Positions 7,140 to 14,075 of a stretch of 64,000 nt of DNA are shown piece after piece. The notes below the pieces were generated by a model that was not told the origin of the DNA, did not search any database, and saw only the letters and a program-made list of their open reading frames with translations. The translations under genes and the position numbers were made by a program. The stretch's first letter is position 1. Each line of letters begins with the position of its first letter. Origin of the DNA: Gaiellasilicea sp037720595 (GTDB lineage: Bacteria; Actinomycetota; Thermoleophilia; Gaiellales; Gaiellaceae); NCBI GenBank assembly GCA_037720595.1, contig JBBJLW010000008.1:62001-126000 (forward strand), in the 5' to 3' direction.

Positions 7140-7922
7140 TCACACGCTCGGCTTGTACGCTTTGAGGGTCGTGCCGCGCGCGCCGAATTTCTGCGCCTTG
7201 CGGCGTGTGTCCTCGAACTTCGAGCGGGCGTAGGTGTCGACGAGCAGACCGGTCTCGATCCGCTCGAATCCGTGCCGCTCCAGGAACTTGGCGTACGCTG
7301 CTTCCAGCAGCGCCCCGGCAATTCAGCCGGTCCAGAGGTCGATGTTGCGTCGGCCTTCGGCTGACGGGGTTCTGGATCGTCACGTCCGCGATCTGGATCC
7401 GCCCGCCGGGCGCAGCACACGGTAGAGCTCGGCGAAGACCGCGTCTTTGTCCGGGATCAAGTCGATGACGCCGTTCGAGATCACGACGTCGAAGCGCGCG
7501 TCAGGGAACGGCAGTCGCTCTGCCTCGCTCTCGACGAACTCCACGTTCGAGGCGCCCATCTCCGCCGCAGCAGCGCGCGCCTTGCTCAGCATTTCCGGCG
7601 TCATGTCGATCCCCGTCACGTGACCCTGCTCGCCGACCATCTGAGCCGCGATGAGCGAGTCGGTGCCGGCGCCGGAGCCGAGATCGAGCACCCGCTCGCC
7701 GGGAGAGAGCCGTCCGAGCTCCCACGGGTTCGCAACACCGGCGAACGACTCGACGGCGGCGTCGGGGACGCCCGCAAGCTCGGCCGGGTAGCGTAGGTCC
7801 TCCGCCCAGCTGCGCCCGGTCGGGAAGATGAAGTCGCGACCGGGCTCCTCGGACACAGCTGCGTACGTCTTCTTGATCTCGCTCTTCAGCACCTCGACGT
7901 CGATCTCCACGTCAACGACCAT
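7140..7922 (-). CDS. ArsM-like SAM methyltransferase with in-frame UGA, probable selenoprotein 1 (two indels)
   Basis: This gene of about 260 codons resembles arsenite/chalcogen methyltransferases. It has motif I VLDLGSGAGTDSL (~77-89), GIDMTPEM, and VISNGVIDLIPDKD, then LRPGGRIQIADV. That last piece is read one frame over: a G is missing at about 7405 and the frame returns after NPVS at about 7340. Then comes NIDLWTG, a UGA at 7323-7325 (about residue 200), and IAGALLEAAYAKFLERHGF to the stop at 7140. The family usually has Cys in LWTGCIAGAL, so UGA fits selenocysteine. A 17-nt hairpin starts 10 nt after the UGA. The indels mean either decay or base-call errors. The ATG at 7922 overlaps the leader stop as TGATG. 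Confidence 0.7.
7296..7312 (-). promoter_or_regulatory. SECIS-like hairpin of methyltransferase 1
   Basis: On the minus strand CGCTGCT, loop GGA and AGCAGCG form a perfect 7-bp stem starting 10 nt after the UGA. Its 17-nt size and distance closely match the minimal upper stem-loop known to suffice for E. coli SelB. The hairpin lies within conserved coding sequence, as bacterial SECIS elements must. Confidence 0.65.
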
Positions 7923-7972
7923 CACGCCTCCCCGGTCGAGACTCGAACTGTGGACTCAAGCGTTCTTCGCAT
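7922..7972 (-). CDS. 16-residue leader ORF upstream of selenoprotein methyltransferase
   Basis: This short frame encodes MRRTLESTVRVSTGEA. It has the best ribosome binding site nearby (AAAGGAG, 8 nt before the ATG). Its TGA overlaps the methyltransferase ATG as TGATG. It therefore probably loads ribosomes for the next gene by coupling, or acts as a regulatory leader. The next gene has no good site of its own. The peptide has no Cys, His or other obvious ligand residue. Confidence 0.55.
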   Translation of the reverse strand: MRRTLESTVRVSTGEA

Positions 7973-7995
7973 CGTCTGGTCTCCTTTGTCGAGGA

Positions 7996-9318
7996 CTAAC
8001 GGACGGAGGCGGGTCGGAGCGCGGGCCGCGGCTGCCAGGGGGTCGCGGCGACGAGGAGGCCGCTCGCGCCGGTGAGCAGGGCGACAATCAGGATTGCCGT
8101 TTGCGGCGAGGCGGCGTCGGCGCCGATCCCGGCGATCAGGGCGCCGAGAACGAAGCCGAAGTCGCGCCAGAAGCGGTAGACGCCGACGACTCGAGCGCGG
8201 TCGCGCGGCTGGCTTGCGTCCGAGACTGCCGCGATCAGCGTCGGGTAGACCATCGCCGTTCCGACGCCGAGCAAGGCCGCGGCAACGAGCGAGGGAGCGA
8301 AGGCGCCGTCGCCGGTGACCAGCAGGCCAAGCGCGGCCGCCTGGACGAGCATGCCGGCGGCGATCAGCGGCTTTCGGCCCGTGTGGTCGGACAGCCAGCC
8401 GGCTGCGAGCTGGCCGGCACCCCAGACGACCGGGTAGACGGCGGCGACAATCGCGATCTGGCGCAGGCCGGCGCCGTTGGCTGCGAGGTAGAGCGGTACC
8501 AGGCCCCAGGCGAGCGCGTCGTTGAGGTTGTTGACCAGCCCGGCCTGGCTGCAGGTGCGCAGGATTGGGTCGTGCAGGCTCGCGTGCGCGAAGGCGCTGC
8601 GAAGACCTGAGTGCGCGGGCACGTGGTTCCCGTGCGCTTGCTGCTCGAGGGCGACGTGCGGGCCGGTGTCGCGCACCGCGAGCACGCTGACCAGAAGCCC
8701 GACCGCGACGATCAGCATCGCGCCGGCCCAGACGACTGTTCGCGGCGCGTAGCTGACGGCGAGAGCGCCGGTGGCGAAGGCGGTGGCGGCGACGCCGAGG
8801 TAGCCGGCCGCTTCGTTGAGGCCGAGCGCAAGCCCGCGCCGTCGCGGGCCGGCAAGGTCGATCTTCATGTTCACGGTCATTGACCAGGCGAGCCCCTGGT
8901 TGACCCCGAGCAGCAGGTTGGCGGCGACGATGAACCACCAGGAAGGGGCGAGACCGATCAGCAGCGGCACCGGCAGCGCGACGAGCCAGCCGATCACGAG
9001 CAGCCGTTTACGCCCGACCCGGTCGGCCAGTTCACCGGCGGCGAGGTTGGTGAGCGCCTTCGCCGCGCCGAAGGCGACGACGAAGGCGAGAATCGTCGAG
9101 GTCGAGCGCAGCCCGAAGTCCTGCTCGCCGACGAGCGGCAACACGCTTCGCTCCAGGCCGACCATGCCGCCGACGAGCGCGTTCAGCCCGACGAGCAGAC
9201 CGAACTGGCGGGCGTTCGCGCGCAAGCCGAGCCTGACCGGCGCGCTAATGCCACGCTCCGCCGCCGGCAAAGCCGGCACCTCCGCTCCTGGCGGCTCCGT
9301 CGAGCCTACGCCGCTCAT
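7996..9318 (-). CDS. MFS transporter
   Basis: This 440-residue transporter has about 12 predicted membrane helices in two halves. The MFS loop 2-3 motif is present twice: GELADRVGRKRLL in the first half and GWLSDHTGRKPLI in the second. A central cytoplasmic stretch (VALEQQAHGNHVPAHSG) is rich in His and may bind metal; this is speculative. The ATG at 9316-9318 overlaps the stop of the beta-lactamase-fold gene as ATGA. Context suggests export of a methylated or thiol-bound product of the operon; the substrate cannot be read from sequence. Confidence 0.85.
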   Translation of the reverse strand: MSGVGSTEPPGAEVPALPAAERGISAPVRLGLRANARQFGLLVGLNALVGGMVGLERSVLPLVGEQDFGLRSTSTILAFVVAFGAAKALTNLAAGELADRVGRKRLLVIGWLVALPVPLLIGLAPSWWFIVAANLLLGVNQGLAWSMTVNMKIDLAGPRRRGLALGLNEAAGYLGVAATAFATGALAVSYAPRTVVWAGAMLIVAVGLLVSVLAVRDTGPHVALEQQAHGNHVPAHSGLRSAFAHASLHDPILRTCSQAGLVNNLNDALAWGLVPLYLAANGAGLRQIAIVAAVYPVVWGAGQLAAGWLSDHTGRKPLIAAGMLVQAAALGLLVTGDGAFAPSLVAAALLGVGTAMVYPTLIAAVSDASQPRDRARVVGVYRFWRDFGFVLGALIAGIGADAASPQTAILIVALLTGASGLLVAATPWQPRPALRPASVR

Positions 9319-10070
9319 GCGGGGGCGCCCACCTTGCCGGAGCGGTTGCCAGCAACGATCCGTTCCTGGTCGGCCGGCCGCGGCGGCATGTCGGCGACGA
9401 GCGCGTCGGCGAACGCGTCCCTGTCGTCGATCGCGAGCAGCGGGTTGTGGGCGCGCTCGAAGCCGATCGAGGAGACCGGGTTGCCAGAGAGACCGCGGCC
9501 ACAGACCGAGCCGGCGTAGTGGCTCGGGTAGAGGACAACGTAGTCGGGCAGCTCGAGCAGCCGGAGCAGGCTCGCGTGCAGCAGCCGCGCCTGGCCGTGT
9601 GCGTCGCCGGCGACGTGCAGGTCGGGTCGGCCCACATCGCCGATCAGCAGCGAGTCGCCGCTGAACAGAAGCCACGGCTCCTCCGTGCCGCGCCGCCGAT
9701 CGGCGACCGCGTAGGCGTGGTGGGCAGGCGCGTGTCCGGGAGTCGCGATCGCGGTCACGAGCGTGTTCCCAAGTTCGATTACCTCGCCGTCCTCGAGCGC
9801 CACGTGCTGGAACTCGACTCCGGCGCCGGCGGGCAGGTAGGCGGTCGCCCCGGTGCGCTCGACGAGCGCCGGCAGACCCGAGACGTGATCGGCCTGGACG
9901 TGGGTCTCGAAGACGGCCACGATCGGCGCGCCCAGCGCGGAAGCTGCCGCGAGGTAGTCGTCGACAAGGTCCGCGTGCGGGTCGACGACCGCCAGCTTCG
10001 CGTGCGTGCCACAGCCAAACAGGTAGCTCGCGCACGAGGTTGCGTCGTTCAGGAAGGGGCGAAGCAGCAT
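9315..10070 (-). CDS. Metallo-beta-lactamase-fold hydrolase, persulfide-dioxygenase-like
   Basis: This 251-residue protein resembles the ETHE1/Blh branch that oxidises glutathione persulfide using non-heme iron. Metal-binding motifs visible are THVQADH (HxxxDH), the His in TPGHAPAHH, the Asp in LFSGDSLL, and a late His in YPSHYAGSVCG. Next to rhodanese and sulfide-type regulators this family handles persulfides. A good AGGAG site lies 8 nt before the ATG at 10070, 12 nt after the arsR-rhodanese stop. Confidence 0.85.
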   Translation of the reverse strand: MLLRPFLNDATSCASYLFGCGTHAKLAVVDPHADLVDDYLAAASALGAPIVAVFETHVQADHVSGLPALVERTGATAYLPAGAGVEFQHVALEDGEVIELGNTLVTAIATPGHAPAHHAYAVADRRRGTEEPWLLFSGDSLLIGDVGRPDLHVAGDAHGQARLLHASLLRLLELPDYVVLYPSHYAGSVCGRGLSGNPVSSIGFERAHNPLLAIDDRDAFADALVADMPPRPADQERIVAGNRSGKVGAPA

Positions 10071-10082
10071 CCAGCTCTCCTC

Positions 10083-10748
10083 TCAGCTCGCAACGTCAAT
10101 TGGCCGGTCGGCGCGCCGCCATTCCGGAAAGCCGACATCCAGTCGGCGTGCCTTCAAGCCCCGGTCGTGAAGCAGCCGGACCGCGTCATCGGCATAGACG
10201 CAGTAGGGGCCTCGGCAGTAGGCGATCACTTCCCGCCGTCGGGGCAGCTCTGGCGCGATCGATGTGAGCGCCGAGAGCGGAGCAGAGACCGCGCCGGCGA
10301 TGTGCCCGGCCCGATACTCAGGTTCCGGGCGCACATCGAGCAGCACCACATCGCCGCGCTCGAGCCGCGCCTCGAGCTCCGAGGCAGAGATCTGTTCGAC
10401 GCCGTCGCGGTCGCCCAGGTACTCCTCGGCCAGCACGTTCACCTCGGCAACGTGCCGGGCCGCCACGTCGCGCACCGCAGCCCACAGCTCGCCCACCCGC
10501 TCGCTCGCGAGCCGATAGACGACACGATGGCCGTCACGGCGCGAACGCGCCAGACCCGCCTTCGCCAGCAGCCGCAGATGGTGCGACGTGCTCGCCAGGC
10601 TCTGCCCGACCTCGTTCGCGAGCTCCTCCACCGAACGCTCACCCTGCGCAAGCACGTCCACGATCTCGGCGCGCCGACCGCTCCCGAGCGCCGCCGCCAC
10701 CGACGCGAACGCGTCGAACAACGCAACTTTCGCAACTCGGTCACTCAT
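10083..10748 (-). CDS. ArsR-type regulator fused to a rhodanese domain
   Basis: This 221-residue protein joins an ArsR winged helix (residues ~10-90; SVEELANEVGQSLASTSHHLRLL, recognition helix ahead of RRDGHRVVYRL) to a rhodanese domain (~120-215; VVLLDVRPEPEY, active loop CRGPYCVYA with catalytic Cys). Such fusions sense sulfane sulfur or related chalcogens and repress their own operons. The start at ATG 10746-10748 (MSDRV) was preferred over 10778 because the promoter and palindrome overlap the longer version. It is the first gene of the island 2 operon. Confidence 0.88.
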   Translation of the reverse strand: MSDRVAKVALFDAFASVAAALGSGRRAEIVDVLAQGERSVEELANEVGQSLASTSHHLRLLAKAGLARSRRDGHRVVYRLASERVGELWAAVRDVAARHVAEVNVLAEEYLGDRDGVEQISASELEARLERGDVVLLDVRPEPEYRAGHIAGAVSAPLSALTSIAPELPRRREVIAYCRGPYCVYADDAVRLLHDRGLKARRLDVGFPEWRRADRPIDVAS

Positions 10749-10752
10749 AAGC

Positions 10753-10783
10753 TCAAAATAGCTTTTGAAGTTGGTCACGTCAA
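10753..10783 (-). promoter_or_regulatory. Promoter and palindromic operator of the island 2 operon
   Basis: On the minus strand TTGACG (10778-10783), a 17-nt spacer and TATTTT (10755-10760) form a near-consensus promoter. The predicted start, about 7 nt later, falls on the ATG at 10748, so the message may be leaderless. The -10 box lies inside the palindrome TCAAAA-N4-TTTTGA (10753-10768), a likely ArsR operator that would block RNA polymerase. Confidence 0.65.
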
Positions 10784-10960
10784 CTGGGGTTACGTCAAAG
10801 ATCTGCCTCGCTTGACTGCCTCTCGATCTCCGTCGGACAGCAACCGCCTTTCTGAGGAAGCGAACCGGGAAGGAAGCGCCGGGTTTCGCTCAACCAAGCG
10901 CATTTGCCTAAATGGCCACCCTCTGTACCGGTACTCTGCGGTGCTCGATCCGCGATGTTC

Positions 10961-10982
10961 GTGATGCACGGGTGATGCACGC
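10961..10982 (+). repeat. Arm-type tandem repeat, copy 4
   Basis: GTGATGCACGG is followed by GTGATGCACGC with an 11-bp period, 58 bp before the rnpB 3'-end core TAAGCCGG at 11041. It marks the right end of island 2. Confidence 0.65.
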
Positions 10983-11000
10983 CCGCTCGGCTACGAGTAG

Positions 11001-11026
11001 AAAAGCCCTGCAAATACAGAGCTTTT
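11001..11026 (-). terminator. rnpB terminator
   Basis: AAAAGCCCTG (11001-11010) pairs with CAGAGCTTTT (11017-11026), one mismatch, just after the RNase P RNA 3' end on the minus strand. The TTTT flank is part of the stem. Related hairpins accompany both distal copies of the rnpB tail. Confidence 0.7.
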
Positions 11027-11030
11027 CCTT

Positions 11031-11392
11031 AGCAGGCCTCTAAGCCGGATTCTGTCGTGGGTGACCATCCATCTAGGCCGGAGGTTGCCCTACGGCTCAA
11101 GCGGTGTACCCGATCCCTCGGCGGGCCGCGTCGACGGGATCTGCTTCACCTTGCACCGGACGGGGTTTGACGAGCCGCCGTGTCGCCACGGCGCTGGTGG
11201 GCTCTTACCCCACCCTTTCACCCTTACCGCCCGGTCTTTGAAAGCTTGCGCTCCGGAGAACGCCCGAGCGGCGGTTTGCTTTCTGTTCCACTTTCCGTCG
11301 GCTTTCGCCCCCTGGGATTTCCCCAGCGTCCTGCCCTGTGGTGTCCGGACTTTCCTCGGCGTCTTGCGACGACGCGGTCACCCGGCCTGCAC
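11031..11392 (-). ncRNA. rnpB: RNase P RNA
   Basis: This is the catalytic RNA that trims tRNA 5' leaders. Diagnostic conserved blocks, read on the minus strand: GAGGAAAGTCCGGAC (CR-I), GGTAAGGGTGAAAGGGTG and GGTAAGAGCCCACC in the middle, and GACAGAATCCGGCTTA (CR-V) near the 3' end. P1 is GCAGGCC (complement at 11384-11390) pairing with GGCCTGC (11032-11038), giving about 360 nt. Ends are approximate by a few nt. Its 3' end served as the integration target for the islands to its left. Confidence 0.97.
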
Positions 11393-11423
11393 GGAAAGTG
11401 TAGCCCGGTTCGAAAATCGATTC

Positions 11424-12046
11424 CTAGAGAGGCCCGCCGAACTCGGAGAAGTCGTAGACGCCGCGAACGGTATGTCGCGGCAGGATCAGCCGGCCGGAGT
11501 CACGGTCGCGTTGCTCCGGAAGCCGAACTTCGTAGGCGATGCGGCGAATGAGACCGTCGCCGTCGATCCAGGCCTCCAGTGGCAATTCGGCTCCAAGAGG
11601 ACCGTTCTGCGCGACGACATAGAGCTCCGGAGGGACGCCTGCCTTGCCGGCGACGCGTGTCGAAACGACAAACCCGACGCGGCGCACGTCGACATCTTCG
11701 ATCTCCTCAGCGCCGCGTTCGCGAACATGCATCGCGCTCTCGAGCAGCTTGATCAGCTCTGTCGCCTCGTCGGGCAGCCGACCCAAGAGACCGCCGGTCA
11801 ATCGGCCTCGATCGCGGTCGACCTCGTAGCTCTTGCCGTCGTCATCAGCCTCAGCGTCGTACGGTTCCAGCGCAGCTCGATCGGCCCGTCGAGCGGCGCC
11901 GGCGCGTCAGGCAGGCCAAGCTCGAACTCGAGTGTCATGCGGCCCTCTGCGGATTCGAGATTTACGGGCGTCGCTTCCGAGTAGCGCTCGGGAGCATCGG
12001 GCTTGTCGGCGCGCGTACGCGTGTAGTGATAGGTAACCGGAAAAGC
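11424..12046 (-). pseudogene. LppX/LprAFG-like lipoprotein remnant
   Basis: The C-terminal half (11424-11801 frame, with DDDGKSYEVDRDRGRL just upstream in the same frame) carries LELPLEAWIDGDGLIRRIAY-type sequence (PLEAWIDGDG, RGVYDFSEFG). This resembles mycobacterial LppX/LprAFG lipid-carrier lipoproteins. The preceding part (VTYHYTRTRADKPDAPERY to GPIELRW, 11880-12046) is in another frame, so a shift lies at about 11870. No signal peptide or start codon precedes it; an in-frame TAG sits at 12047. I conclude it lost its N-terminus and is broken. Confidence 0.55.
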
Positions 12047-12058
12047 CTACTTCGCGAC

Positions 12059-12265
12059 CTATCCCGTGGATTGGCTCTCCCGTTGCACCGCCGCCGACGT
12101 GCGCCGACCTTCCGTCTGAAGCAAGAGACCGCATTCTGGGCAGGCGATTACGCCGTTCCGGGCATGCAGAACGAACTCGCCGCAGATCAGGCATTCCAGA
12201 CTGACACCGCGCAGGAGAGCGACGAGTTCCTGGTCGAGCGTGCGGTTGAGGAATGCGAGCTCCAT
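12059..12265 (-). CDS. Small zinc-ribbon protein coupled to lexA
   Basis: This 68-residue protein has two CxxC pairs, CLIC and CPEC, about 18 residues apart, which would hold one zinc ion. Its ATG (12263-12265) overlaps the lexA stop as TGATG, so it is translated with LexA and should be DNA-damage regulated. N-terminal MELAFLNRTLDQELVALLRG is a helix. Function is unknown; it may bind nucleic acid or protein. Confidence 0.65.
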   Translation of the reverse strand: MELAFLNRTLDQELVALLRGVSLECLICGEFVLHARNGVIACPECGLLLQTEGRRTSAAVQRESQSTG

Positions 12266-12897
12266 CACAGACTCCGGAAGACTCCTGTGACCCGGCCGAG
12301 GATCTGGACGTGCTCGGCGTAGATCGGCTCGAGCGCGTCGTTCTCCGGCTGGAGGCGGACCCGACCGGCCTCGCGATAGAAGGTCTTGACCGTCGCCTCG
12401 TCGGCCGATTCGTCGTCGCCGGCGAGGGCGACCACGATCTCGCCGTTCCGAGCGTCGTTCTGACGCTGGACAACGATGATGTCGCCGTCGAGGATGCCTA
12501 CGTTCACCATCGACTCGCCCTTGACGCGGAGCAGGAAGTCGGCGTTCTTGCCCAGCGGTTCCGGGACGGCGAGCTCGTCCTCGACGTTCTCGTCCGCCAG
12601 CAGCGGGCTGCCGGCCGCGATCTGGCCGAGGAGGGGCAAACGGAGCACCTGCGCGTTGCGGCTGGGCTCGACGGAGCGCGACTCGCGGCGATGGCCGATG
12701 AGGTCGAGCGCGCGCGGCTTCGAGGGATCGCGCTTGAGCAGGCCGGCCCGCTCGAGGTTCGCGAGGTGCGCGTGCACGGTGGACGGGGAGGCGAGTCCCA
12801 CGGCCTCGCCGATCTCGCGCACCGTCGGCGGGTAGCCGTGGTGGTCGACGTACTCGACCAGGAATCCCCAGATCTCCTGTTGGCGGGTGGTCAGCAC
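12265..12897 (-). CDS. lexA: LexA repressor
   Basis: This 210-residue SOS repressor/autoprotease has an N-terminal winged helix (TTRQQEIWGFLVEYV, YPPTVREIGEAVGL, STVHAHLANLERAG) and a C-terminal S24 domain. The cleavage site is Ala-Gly in GQIAAGSPL, the Ser is in VKGESM and the Lys in EATVKTF. The GTG at 12895-12897 was chosen because an AGGAG site lies 7 nt upstream and it gives the usual N-terminus. An SOS box lies 30 nt upstream, showing autoregulation. The zinc-ribbon gene follows in the same transcript. Confidence 0.97.
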   Translation of the reverse strand: MLTTRQQEIWGFLVEYVDHHGYPPTVREIGEAVGLASPSTVHAHLANLERAGLLKRDPSKPRALDLIGHRRESRSVEPSRNAQVLRLPLLGQIAAGSPLLADENVEDELAVPEPLGKNADFLLRVKGESMVNVGILDGDIIVVQRQNDARNGEIVVALAGDDESADEATVKTFYREAGRVRLQPENDALEPIYAEHVQILGRVTGVFRSL

Positions 12898-12926
12898 TCT
12901 CGTCTCCTCGTCGTCGGAAGGGTTGT

Positions 12927-12940
12927 CGAACAAGTGTTCG
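12927..12940. promoter_or_regulatory. LexA (SOS) box
   Basis: CGAACAAGTGTTCG is an exact match to the actinobacterial/Gram-positive CGAAC-N4-GTTCG LexA operator. It lies 30 bp upstream of the lexA GTG. No second perfect copy was noticed in the window. Confidence 0.92.
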
Positions 12941-13022
12941 CAACGAAGGCTAGAGATCCTGCCGGACGACGTCAAGCCGCGAGATGACGAAAGCGAGCTC
13001 TCGCCCGCCTTCGTCTCCCGCA

Positions 13023-13106
<84 letters not shown>

Positions 13107-13129
13107 GGGGGCCGAGCATTGTACCCGTG

Positions 13130-13351
13130 TCAGGCGAGCATCCGGTAGAGCACGATCGTGTTGAGGAAGAACACCACCGCAACGACGACCGTGAGGCGCG
13201 TCAGGTTCCGCTCGACGATGTGCGTGCCGCCCTGAGACGCGGGGGTGAACCCCATCCCGCCCAGGCCCGCGTCGCGTCCCGAGTGCATCAGGATCAGCGT
13301 CAGCAGCGCAACGGAGACGAGGACGTGGAAGACGGCGGCTACCTGCAGCAT
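13130..13351 (-). CDS. secG: Preprotein translocase subunit SecG
   Basis: This 73-residue membrane protein has two helices (VFHVLVSVALLTLILMHS and LTVVVAVVFFLNTIVLY). Between them is the family loop GRDAGLGGMGF, rich in Gly. SecG assists SecYE in protein export. The ATG at 13349-13351 gives the usual short N-terminus. Its stop lies 24 nt from tRNA-Leu on the same strand. Confidence 0.93.
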   Translation of the reverse strand: MLQVAAVFHVLVSVALLTLILMHSGRDAGLGGMGFTPASQGGTHIVERNLTRLTVVVAVVFFLNTIVLYRMLA

Positions 13352-13401
13352 CGCGCCGAGCAGGGTAGCAGCGCCCTCCGGCGGGCGAACTCGATTGGTC
13401 G

Positions 13402-13791
13402 TTACGTCGCGGCGGCGGCGAGGATCGCGTCGACGAGCTGGGCGGCGATCGCGTCCTTCGTGACGTAGCCTGCAGCGCCCGATCGACGCGCGCGGTCGAT
13501 GTCTTGCGCCGCGTTCGAGCCCGTCAGCATCACCACCGCGGGCTTGATCGACAGTTTCGCGAGCTCGCGGGCGGTCTCGAAGCCGTCCATCACCGGCATG
13601 CTGATATCGAGCAGGACGACATCGGGCTCGAGCTCGCGGGTGAGCGCGAGCGCCTCGCGACCGTCGGCGGCGCGGCCGACGATGGTCAGCTCGGGCTCGG
13701 AGCCGAGTACGGCTTCGAGTGCGTCTGCGAAGAGACGGTGGTCTTCGACGATCAGGACGCGAACGGTTGCTGCGCGAGCTCGGACGGCCAT
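13402..13791 (-). CDS. Stand-alone response regulator receiver protein
   Basis: This 129-residue protein consists only of a CheY-like receiver: acidic pocket in LIVEDHRLF, phospho-acceptor Asp in DVVLLDISMPVMDG, conserved Thr/Ser in VVMLTGSNAA and Lys in GYVTKDA. The sequence resembles NarL/FixJ-type receivers that lost their output domain. No kinase is adjacent, so its partner is unknown. It is divergent from the small gene at 13827. Confidence 0.88.
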   Translation of the reverse strand: MAVRARAATVRVLIVEDHRLFADALEAVLGSEPELTIVGRAADGREALALTRELEPDVVLLDISMPVMDGFETARELAKLSIKPAVVMLTGSNAAQDIDRARRSGAAGYVTKDAIAAQLVDAILAAAAT

Positions 13792-13826
13792 CCTGATGAT
13801 TCAACGCGATTCAGGGCCGTTACGCT

Positions 13827-14075
13827 ATGGCCGTGACGCGAGAGAACGCCCGGTTTCAGATCCAGAAGCTGCTCGTCACCGGCGACAACCGGCTGAAGCA
13901 GGGTGTTGCGCCGGAGAAGGTCCGCAAGAGCTTCGAGCAGGCCCTCGCCGTCGCGCGCGAGGCGGGGATCGAGGACGCGGTCCGGCCGCTCGTCGAGCTC
14001 AGGCTGGCCGACCTCGACCGCTTGAGCGGGAGGCAACCTGCTCGAGCACAGCCTCCACCCGGCGAGCCTGCGTAG
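13827..14075 (+). CDS. Small alpha-helical protein of unknown function
   Basis: This 82-residue protein begins MAVTRENARFQIQKLLV and contains two long helices (PEKVRKSFEQALAVAREAG and ALELRLADLDRL-type), suggestive of one TPR-like hairpin. The C-terminal Pro/Ala tail overlaps the end of the convergent glycosyltransferase gene by 77 nt. The start lies 35 nt from the divergent receiver gene, so the two may share a promoter region. Not recognised further. Confidence 0.55.
   Translation: MAVTRENARFQIQKLLVTGDNRLKQGVAPEKVRKSFEQALAVAREAGIEDAVRPLVELRLADLDRLSGRQPARAQPPPGEPA

Larger units (their letters stand above)
10839..11057. repeat. Diverged 220-bp repeat, copy 2 (island 2 right end at rnpB)
   Basis: This is the counterpart of 5528-5749 and ends inside the true rnpB 3' end. 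It contains the same ordered blocks, arm motif and terminator hairpin. Short open frames here are not conserved between the two copies, so it is probably non-coding. Confidence 0.75.

Noticed and set aside
7380..7400. UGA ending the RSRT-type reading of methyltransferase 1 as a second Sec codon
   Set aside because: It lies in the wrong frame: the conserved LRPGGRIQIADV sequence is read one base over, so this UGA is an artefact of the base loss at about 7405, not a real Sec codon.
7922..8938. Long arginine-rich open frame opposite the MFS gene region
   Set aside because: Its composition is that of GC-rich shadow sequence, and only its last 16 codons have a ribosome site and a coupled stop.
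10795..11013. A 72-residue protein between the operon promoter and rnpB
   Set aside because: The frame lies within the island right-end repeat and its sequence is not conserved in the other copy of that repeat, so it is probably not coding.
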